From: Nonomuraea cypriaca
Lineage (GTDB): Bacteria; Actinomycetota; Actinomycetes; Streptosporangiales; Streptosporangiaceae
NCBI RefSeq assembly: GCF_015645445.1
Contig: NZ_JADOGI010000030.1
Location: forward strand, 1 to 64,000
Direction of reading: 5' to 3'
DNA: 64,000 bases
A program made the translations under genes and the position numbers. Below the pieces are notes generated by a model. It saw only the letters and a list, made by a program, of their open reading frames with translations. It did not search any database and was not told the DNA's origin. This document shows positions 58,485 to 64,000 of the stretch, piece after piece. How positions within the stretch are numbered: the first letter of the stretch is position 1; each line of letters starts with the position of its first letter.

Positions 58485-59735
58485 GTGAAGTTTCTTTACT
58501 TAGCCGTGGCCGGGACCGCCCTGCTCGCGCTGGCCGCCTGCGCACCCTCGACCGCCCCCGCCTCGGGCGGCGGCGACGAGAAGACGGGAACGCTGCGGGT
58601 GTGGCTCTACGACGAGCCCAACCGCGCACCCAAGGACAAGGTCGTCAATGAGGCGATCAAGGAGTTCACCGCCGCGCACGCCGGCGTCGAGGTCGAGGTG
58701 ACGTACGTCCCGACCACGCCGGCCAGGCACGAGAAGTTCAAGGGCGCCTTCAACGACCCGGCCAGTTCGCCCGACGTCGCCGAGTACGGCAACACCGACC
58801 TCGCCGAGTACGCCGCGGCCGGCGGCTTCGCCGACCTCACGGCGGACCTGCGGGGCCAGGACATGACGCCCGACCTCCTCCAGTCCGCCGCCGTGGACGG
58901 CAAGCAGTACGGCCTGCCGTGGTTCATCGGCGTCCGCGCCCTCTACTACCGCACCGACGTCTTCGACGAGCTGGGGCTGGAGCCGCCGGCCTCGATCGCC
59001 GAGCTGACCGAGAGCGCCCGCACGATCCGCGAGAAGAAGCCCGACCTGTACGGCATCGCCGTCGGCGGCGAGTACACCTTCGGCGCCCTGCCCTTCATCT
59101 GGGACGCCGGCGGCGACATCACCGCACTGGACTCGGCCGAGTCGCGCGCGGGCGTGAAGGCGTACACGGACCTGATGAAGGACGACATCTGCCCGCCGCA
59201 GGCGTGCGTGTCGCTGACCGGCGGCAAGACCGTCGAGCTGTTCGCCAGTGGCAAGGCGGCGATGGGCATCATCGGCAACTTCAACCGCTCGGCCGTGGAC
59301 GCGGGAGCGGCGGCGGGCAAGTACGCGGTCGTGCCGCTGCCCGGCGCAGCCGATGGCTCGATCGCGCCCGCCTTCGCCGGGGGCAACAACCTGGGCGTGC
59401 TGAAGAACGCCGGGCACCGGACGCTGGCCGTGGACTTCGTCAAGCTGCTGGGCGGCAAGACGTACCAGACCAAGATGTACGAGGCCATGGGCAACCTGCC
59501 GACGCTCACCGGGGCGCGGGACGAGCTGGCGGCCGAGGACCCGTTCATGAAGCCGTTCCTCGACACCGTCGCCAAGGGGACCAGGTTCGTGCCGATCGAC
59601 CCCGCCTGGGTGAAGATCGACAACGGCAAGGTCATCCCGACGATGCTGCAGAAGGTGGCCACCGGGCAGTCCACCGTGGACGCGGCCACCAGCGAGGCGG
59701 CGGCGGCCGTGAAGACGGCCTTCGGCCGCTCGTGA
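58485..59735 (+). CDS. Sugar ABC transporter substrate-binding lipoprotein, family 1
   Basis: Extracellular lipoprotein of 416 aa. The lipobox is LAAC (Cys19) after a short signal peptide; a MalE-like PBP2 fold follows (LRVWLYDEPNRAPKDKVVNE, GNTDLAEYAAAGGFADL, KAAMGIIGNFNR). GTG 58485 has AGGAGG five bases upstream. First of three overlapping transporter genes that are probably repressed by the adjacent IclR protein. Confidence 0.93.
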   Translation: MKFLYLAVAGTALLALAACAPSTAPASGGGDEKTGTLRVWLYDEPNRAPKDKVVNEAIKEFTAAHAGVEVEVTYVPTTPARHEKFKGAFNDPASSPDVAEYGNTDLAEYAAAGGFADLTADLRGQDMTPDLLQSAAVDGKQYGLPWFIGVRALYYRTDVFDELGLEPPASIAELTESARTIREKKPDLYGIAVGGEYTFGALPFIWDAGGDITALDSAESRAGVKAYTDLMKDDICPPQACVSLTGGKTVELFASGKAAMGIIGNFNRSAVDAGAAAGKYAVVPLPGAADGSIAPAFAGGNNLGVLKNAGHRTLAVDFVKLLGGKTYQTKMYEAMGNLPTLTGARDELAAEDPFMKPFLDTVAKGTRFVPIDPAWVKIDNGKVIPTMLQKVATGQSTVDAATSEAAAAVKTAFGRS

Positions 59736-60628
59736 CGGTGGCGGTGGCCGTCCGGCGGGGCCGGGCGCGGCCCTGGCTCTACCTGTTGCCGGCGGCGGCC
59801 GTGCTGGTGCCCATGTTCGGCTACCCGGTCTACATGCTGGGGCTGCTGTCGGTCTTCGACTACCGGCAGGCGCAGGTCAGCGGCGGGCAGCCGAGCACGT
59901 TCGTCGGGTTCGGCAACTACGCCGCGATCCTCGGCGACGGCCGGTTCTGGGAGGTGCTTGCGCAGACCGTGGGGTTCGCGGCGGCGCTCGTGGTCGCCAC
60001 CCTGGCCGTCGGCGCGGCGCTGGCCGTGCTGCTGACCAGGACAGGACCGGTGCCGAGGACGGTGTTGTCACTGGCCGCGCTGGGGGCCTGGGCGGCGCCC
60101 GCGATGACCGGCTCCACCGTGTGGATGTTCCTGTTCGACGCCGACCTCGGACTGGTCAACCAGGTGCTCGGGCTCGACGGCTTCAACTGGTTCTACGACC
60201 GGTGGGTCGCGTACGGGGTGGTCGGTGCCACCATCGTGTGGCACTCGTTCCCGTTGGTCATGGTCACCCTCTACGCGGGCATCCAGGCCATCCCCGCGTC
60301 GGTGCTCGAGGCGGCCGCGCTCGACGGGGCCTCCGCGTGGCGGTCGTTCTGGAAGGTCATCGTGCCGATGCTGCGGCCGCTGGTCACGATCGTCGTCATC
60401 CAGTCGGTGATCTGGGACTTCAAGGTGTTCACGCAGATCTACGTCATGACCAACGGCGGCGGCGTCGCCGGGCAGAACACCGTGCTCAACGTCTACGCCT
60501 ACCAGACCGCCTTCGGCTCATCGGAGTACGGTCTCGGCTCGGCCATCGCGGTCATCATGACGCTCGTCCTGCTGGTGATCACCCTGTTCTACATCCGAGC
60601 GCTCTATCGAAGTGGGGAGCGACTGTGA
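59732..60628 (+). CDS. Sugar ABC transporter permease 1 (MalF type)
   Basis: Permease of 298 aa with six predicted helices and the EAA loop EAAALDGASAWRSFWKVIVP. GTG 59732 overlaps the binding-protein stop (GTGA). Confidence 0.93.
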   Translation: MTVAVAVRRGRARPWLYLLPAAAVLVPMFGYPVYMLGLLSVFDYRQAQVSGGQPSTFVGFGNYAAILGDGRFWEVLAQTVGFAAALVVATLAVGAALAVLLTRTGPVPRTVLSLAALGAWAAPAMTGSTVWMFLFDADLGLVNQVLGLDGFNWFYDRWVAYGVVGATIVWHSFPLVMVTLYAGIQAIPASVLEAAALDGASAWRSFWKVIVPMLRPLVTIVVIQSVIWDFKVFTQIYVMTNGGGVAGQNTVLNVYAYQTAFGSSEYGLGSAIAVIMTLVLLVITLFYIRALYRSGERL

Positions 60629-61443
60629 GGAGACGCCTCCTGCCGAACGCCGTGGCGCTGGTCGTCGCGTTCCTCACCGCGTTCCCGCTGTACTGGATGG
60701 TGTTGTCGGCGCTCAAGCCCGACGGCGAGATCCAGTCGCTCGACGTCAGGCCGTGGACCACGAACCCGACGCTGGACAACTTCGCCAGGGTGCTCACCGG
60801 CGAGGGCTTCGGCCGCTACCTGCTCAACAGCGCGGGCGTGGCGCTCACCGTCGTGGTGCTCTCCGCGGGGGTGGCCTTCCTCGCCGCCGTGGCCGTGACC
60901 AGGCTCAGGTTCCGGTTCAGGACCACCGTGCTGATCATGTTCCTGATCGCCCAGATGGTGCCGGTCGAGGCGCTGACCATCCCGCTGTTCTTCGTGGTCC
61001 GGGACCTCGGGCTGCTCAACACGCTGGCCTCGCTGGTGGTGGTGCAGTTGGCGTTCACGCTGCCGTTCGCGATCTGGATGATGCGCGGGTTCGTGGCCGC
61101 CGTGCCCGAGGCGCTGGAGGAGGCGGCGATGATCGACGGGGCCGGGCGCGCGACCGTGCTGTGGCGGATCATGTTCCCGCTGGTCGCGCCGGGGCTGGTG
61201 GCGACCAGCGTGTTCTCCTTCATCACGGCCTGGAACGACTTCATCTTCGCGAGGACCTTCATCATCTCCGCCAAGGACAACCAGACCCTGCCCGCCGCGC
61301 TGCTCGTCTTCTTCAAACCGGACGAGAACGACTGGGGCGGCATCATGGCGGCCTCGACGCTGATGACGATCCCGGTGCTGATCTTCTTCGTCGCGGTGCA
61401 GCGCCGGCTGGTCTCAGGCCTTGGAGGGGCCGTCAAAGACTGA
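60625..61443 (+). CDS. Sugar ABC transporter permease 2 (MalG type)
   Basis: Permease of 272 aa with six helices and the EAA loop EEAAMIDGAGRATVLWRIMFP. GTG 60625 overlaps permease 1 (GTGA). There is no ATPase gene in the operon; like many actinobacterial sugar transporters it probably borrows a shared MsiK-type ATPase. Confidence 0.93.
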   Translation: MRRRLLPNAVALVVAFLTAFPLYWMVLSALKPDGEIQSLDVRPWTTNPTLDNFARVLTGEGFGRYLLNSAGVALTVVVLSAGVAFLAAVAVTRLRFRFRTTVLIMFLIAQMVPVEALTIPLFFVVRDLGLLNTLASLVVVQLAFTLPFAIWMMRGFVAAVPEALEEAAMIDGAGRATVLWRIMFPLVAPGLVATSVFSFITAWNDFIFARTFIISAKDNQTLPAALLVFFKPDENDWGGIMAASTLMTIPVLIFFVAVQRRLVSGLGGAVKD

Positions 61444-61495
61444 AATATCCTTGAGCGCCCTGCGGCTGATGAGGGGATCCATGACTCTCAAGGTA

Positions 61496-61532
61496 GGGGC
61501 TATCGCGGCCGGTTCTGGGCCGCGATAGCCCC
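61496..61532. terminator. Bidirectional terminator between convergent genes
   Basis: Perfect 15-bp stem GGGGCTATCGCGGCC / GGCCGCGATAGCCCC with a 7-nt loop, between the permease stop (61443) and the minus-strand protease stop (61539). Confidence 0.88.
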
Positions 61533-61538
61533 AGGCTG

Positions 61539-63089
61539 CTACCGCCTGATCGTGCGGGCGTCTCCGTACTCTCTGAGGAATTCGTCCCACTCGGTGTGCT
61601 TGGCGAGCTGGAGGTCCGCGTAGTAGCGCGAGATCGTCCGCTCCATCGGGAAGTACGCGCTCAACCCGCCGCACCCCTCCACCTTGTCGCCCTGGTGGCC
61701 CTCCTGGATCACGAACCCGCCGGGGCCGTGCATGGCCAGCAGCTTGTCGGCCACCGAGGCCAGCGTCGGATCCGTCCGCGAGTCCACGACCAGCGCCAGG
61801 CAGAGCGTACGCAGGTCCACCAGCGACCGGTCGACGTGGAAGCGGGTGACGACCGACTGGACGCTGTCCACGACCGACCTGTTGCCGCGAACCTGCTGCC
61901 GCAGACCGGCCGCGAGCGTCTCGAACTCGCGCATGAACTCCTCGATCCGGGTGGCGTCGACCGCGCACTGGGTGACGGTCTGGCGCGTGCCGCGGAAGGA
62001 CCTGACGTACTCGTCCACGATGATCCGCCCGAGCTCCCGCCCGTCCATGCGCGGGTTCGCGGCCATGGCGGACAGGATCGGCGTGTACGGCCACCCCTCG
62101 TTGGGCTCCAGCTCCTCCGAGCCCACCACGGTGCCGACGTGCTCACGGATCTCGTAGCAGACCTCGAGGTTGCTCATGAGGCAGGCGTCCATGCCCAGCA
62201 GGTCGATCGGCCGGCCGAGATCGTCGTGGATCCGCCTCATGACGTTGGACAGCTCGATGGTGTCCAGCGAGTGCAGCGTGCCGTCGTCGCTCGCGATCGC
62301 GCGGTCCTGGCCGCCGGGCAGCTTGAGCACCTCGCCCAGCGACGTCGTGAACAGGGCCTTGGTGATCTCCGGCGTCTCCGTCAGCCTGGCCAGCTCCGAG
62401 AACGCCGGCTCCTCCTCTGCGGTCATGCGCGGGGTGCGGCGGATGTAGCCGTTCTCCGCGTCGTGCCGGACCGTTCGGCCCCTGACCTGCGTGTAGAGCT
62501 GGTCGAGGTCGTCGGGGGTCCAGCCGCCGCCGTGGTTCCAGATCACCAGCGCGTACCGTCTGGCGGGCGCGTGCGCGACCGCCCAGCGGACGAACCGCAG
62601 CAGCGTCAGGGGGTCGCCGGAGTCCACGGGAGGCGGCAGCTCCTCGATCAGGTCGGGGGAGCCGCCGGCGCCGATCTCCATGTGCCTGGCGCGCCCGCCG
62701 CTGTCCTGCTGCTTGACGAACGCGGTGACCCGCACCCCGTTGAACTCCGGCACGGCCCGCAACTCCTCCAGGTCGCGTCCCGCGGCGTCGGACAGGTTGT
62801 TGTTGCCTGCCATGTAGACCATGAAGTTCCACTCGGCCGGCTCATCCGGCGACGCCTGGGAGGTCTCGGCCATGGTCGGCCGGATGGCGCCGAGTGCCCG
62901 CCAGGTGGCGGGGTCGGCCACGCCGTCGGCGGGCAGACCTTCGCGGTGCTGCAGGCTCAGCAGGGCGCCGTACGTGGATGCGCCGAAGTACCCGTCGGCC
63001 GCCACCCGGTAGCCGCGGGCGCGCAGCAGCTCCTGGAGCCGCCTGACCTCGTCTCCTCCGCTGCCCAGTCGCAGCGTGGGCCCGGCCAT
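61539..63089 (-). CDS. Clostripain-family (C11) cysteine protease with peptidoglycan-binding domain
   Basis: Protein of 516 aa. Residues about 5-62 form a PG_binding_1 repeat (GSGGDEVRRLQELLRARGYR, DGYFGASTYGALLSLQ). The C11 peptidase domain follows: WNFMVYMAGNNNLS, the catalytic His in VIWNHGGGW and the catalytic Cys in LLGMDACLMSNLEV. No signal peptide is visible, which is unusual beside a wall-binding module. The start overlaps the next gene's stop by one base (TGATG), and the two are probably cotranscribed. Confidence 0.9.
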   Translation of the reverse strand: MAGPTLRLGSGGDEVRRLQELLRARGYRVAADGYFGASTYGALLSLQHREGLPADGVADPATWRALGAIRPTMAETSQASPDEPAEWNFMVYMAGNNNLSDAAGRDLEELRAVPEFNGVRVTAFVKQQDSGGRARHMEIGAGGSPDLIEELPPPVDSGDPLTLLRFVRWAVAHAPARRYALVIWNHGGGWTPDDLDQLYTQVRGRTVRHDAENGYIRRTPRMTAEEEPAFSELARLTETPEITKALFTTSLGEVLKLPGGQDRAIASDDGTLHSLDTIELSNVMRRIHDDLGRPIDLLGMDACLMSNLEVCYEIREHVGTVVGSEELEPNEGWPYTPILSAMAANPRMDGRELGRIIVDEYVRSFRGTRQTVTQCAVDATRIEEFMREFETLAAGLRQQVRGNRSVVDSVQSVVTRFHVDRSLVDLRTLCLALVVDSRTDPTLASVADKLLAMHGPGGFVIQEGHQGDKVEGCGGLSAYFPMERTISRYYADLQLAKHTEWDEFLREYGDARTIRR

Positions 63090-64000
63090 CAGTCGGCGGC
63101 CCAGTGGAAGGTGAAGCACTTGGCGTCCGCCGACAGGTCGCCGGTCGGGAGGACGTACATCGGGGTGTGGACGCCGAACATCTTCGCCTTCCACAACACG
63201 ATGTTGCCGCCGGTCCGCACCGACCGCGAGTCGAAGCTCGCGTGCGTCTCCCCGCCGGACTCGACGAAGCAGATCTGCCTGTCGCCGTCGTCGGTGACCT
63301 CGATGCCCTTCCACCACAGGCCGTGCGGAGCCGTGCTGACGCGCACCTCGGTGGTGCCGGGGGGCGCGGGCGTCTCGGTCAGGTAGACCACGTCGCCGTC
63401 GCGCAGCCGGTGCGCGTTGACGAGGTCGTTCCTGCTGATCCTGATGAGCTGGAACGCGCCGCGTCCTGGCAGGCGCTCGTAGCGTACGGGCGAGCGCTGG
63501 TCACCGTGCACGATGGCGAGCAGCTCCGGCAGCGCCGAGACGATCGCGGGCAGCGCGGCCTGCAGGATCGGGCCGAAGTAGCGCTGGTTGAGCTCCCGGT
63601 CGGTGATGCGTACGGGGTGCTCGGCGCGAGCGCCGTGCATGGTCTGCAGCAGCCCGGGCAGCACCTGCGTGATGATCGGCGTCACGGTGCCGACGAGCTG
63701 CGGCACGAACTGCAGGAAGCGGTCGTCCTCGTTCTGGTCGGTCTCCGCCTTGGGCGGGCCGAACGAGAGCAGCTGCTCCACCAGCGGCGGGATCATGGCC
63801 TGGACGACCGGCATGAGCGTGGCGGCGACGTCCATGAAGGCCCGGTCGGCCTCCAGCGGGACAAAGGTCTCCGGTACGGGGTGCCGCAGGCCGGCCGGCG
63901 GCAGGTGCGGCCCGGCCCCGAACCGCTCGGCTGCCTGGTGGGTCAGCTGGAGGCCCTGGAGGATGGTGGGGAACAGCACGTTGAGAATCCGTGCCTCGGT
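63089..64000 (-). CDS. Protein of unknown function, partial at window end
   Basis: An open frame that continues past the right edge, so only the C-terminal about 303 residues are seen. It has helical hydrophobic stretches (VAATLMPVVQAMIPPLVEQLL, VGTVTPIITQVLPGLLQ) and then a beta-rich section with YVLPTGDLSADAKCFTF at the end. I do not recognise the family. It is translationally coupled to the clostripain-like protease (TGATG), so it could be a partner, substrate or carrier for that enzyme. Confidence 0.75.
   Translation of the reverse strand, partial: TEARILNVLFPTILQGLQLTHQAAERFGAGPHLPPAGLRHPVPETFVPLEADRAFMDVAATLMPVVQAMIPPLVEQLLSFGPPKAETDQNEDDRFLQFVPQLVGTVTPIITQVLPGLLQTMHGARAEHPVRITDRELNQRYFGPILQAALPAIVSALPELLAIVHGDQRSPVRYERLPGRGAFQLIRISRNDLVNAHRLRDGDVVYLTETPAPPGTTEVRVSTAPHGLWWKGIEVTDDGDRQICFVESGGETHASFDSRSVRTGGNIVLWKAKMFGVHTPMYVLPTGDLSADAKCFTFHWAAD

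Overview
The window reads as chromosomal DNA of a high-GC actinomycete. G or C dominates third codon positions, GTG starts are common, genes overlap as ATGA/GTGA/TGATG, and the families are actinobacterial (DUF1876, DUF4429-SHOCT, LuxR-ATPase regulators, PbpA-like transpeptidase). A filamentous Streptosporangiales member such as Nonomuraea is my guess, not a demonstrated assignment.

Layout. (1) 0-12 kb: G-rich intergenic repeats, an aldehyde dehydrogenase, a secreted M14 carboxypeptidase, a secreted coiled-coil protein, a TetR regulator, a divergent aldo/keto reductase-MerR pair with duplicated operators, a PBP-like transpeptidase and a large LuxR-type ATPase regulator, then about 600 bp of hairpins and repeats. 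(2) 12.6-22.2 kb: a truncated adenylate-forming protein, then a tightly coupled minus-strand sugar operon: SorC regulator, sugar-binding lipoprotein, ABC ATPase, ABC permease, two FGGY kinases, a histidine phosphatase and a 2-hydroxyacid dehydrogenase. (3) 22.2-34 kb: LacI regulators, an MFS exporter, an iron-box-controlled FhuF-like reductase, an amidohydrolase-cysteine dioxygenase pair, an aromatic amino acid lyase homologue with an altered MIO triad, ApbE with a membrane/NAD-binding-domain protein, OsmC, a nucleoside hydrolase and tRNA-Lys(CTT).

(4) 34-47.7 kb, starting just past tRNA-Lys, is a decayed mosaic. It holds remnants of RibD, IS110-type and rve-integrase transposases, a Tn3 transposase, a subtilase, a serine hydrolase and a gamma-glutamyltransferase. 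Intact cargo lies between them: ArsR/MBL-fold pair, XRE-TPR regulator with an NTF2-like gene, VOC protein, two MFS exporters, and a LysR regulator whose 20-bp operator is repeated exactly in front of a secreted beta-propeller gene. (5) 47.7-61.5 kb: a DUF4429-SHOCT protein, a FadR-type GntR regulator with a five-gene peptide-type ABC/DapA-like operon, DUF1876, BlaI, then an IclR-KdgK cassette divergent from a sugar ABC transporter without its own ATPase. (6) 61.5 kb to the end: a peptidoglycan-binding/clostripain protease and an unrecognised partner protein that runs off the window.

The strongest non-gene signals are regulatory: paired operators for MerR, SorC and LysR regulators, a triple tandem LacI-type operator, palindromes next to GntR, IclR, LacI and XRE genes, and structured intergenic repeats whose stems vary while their flanks are conserved. 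I found no complete new defence system or CRISPR array.
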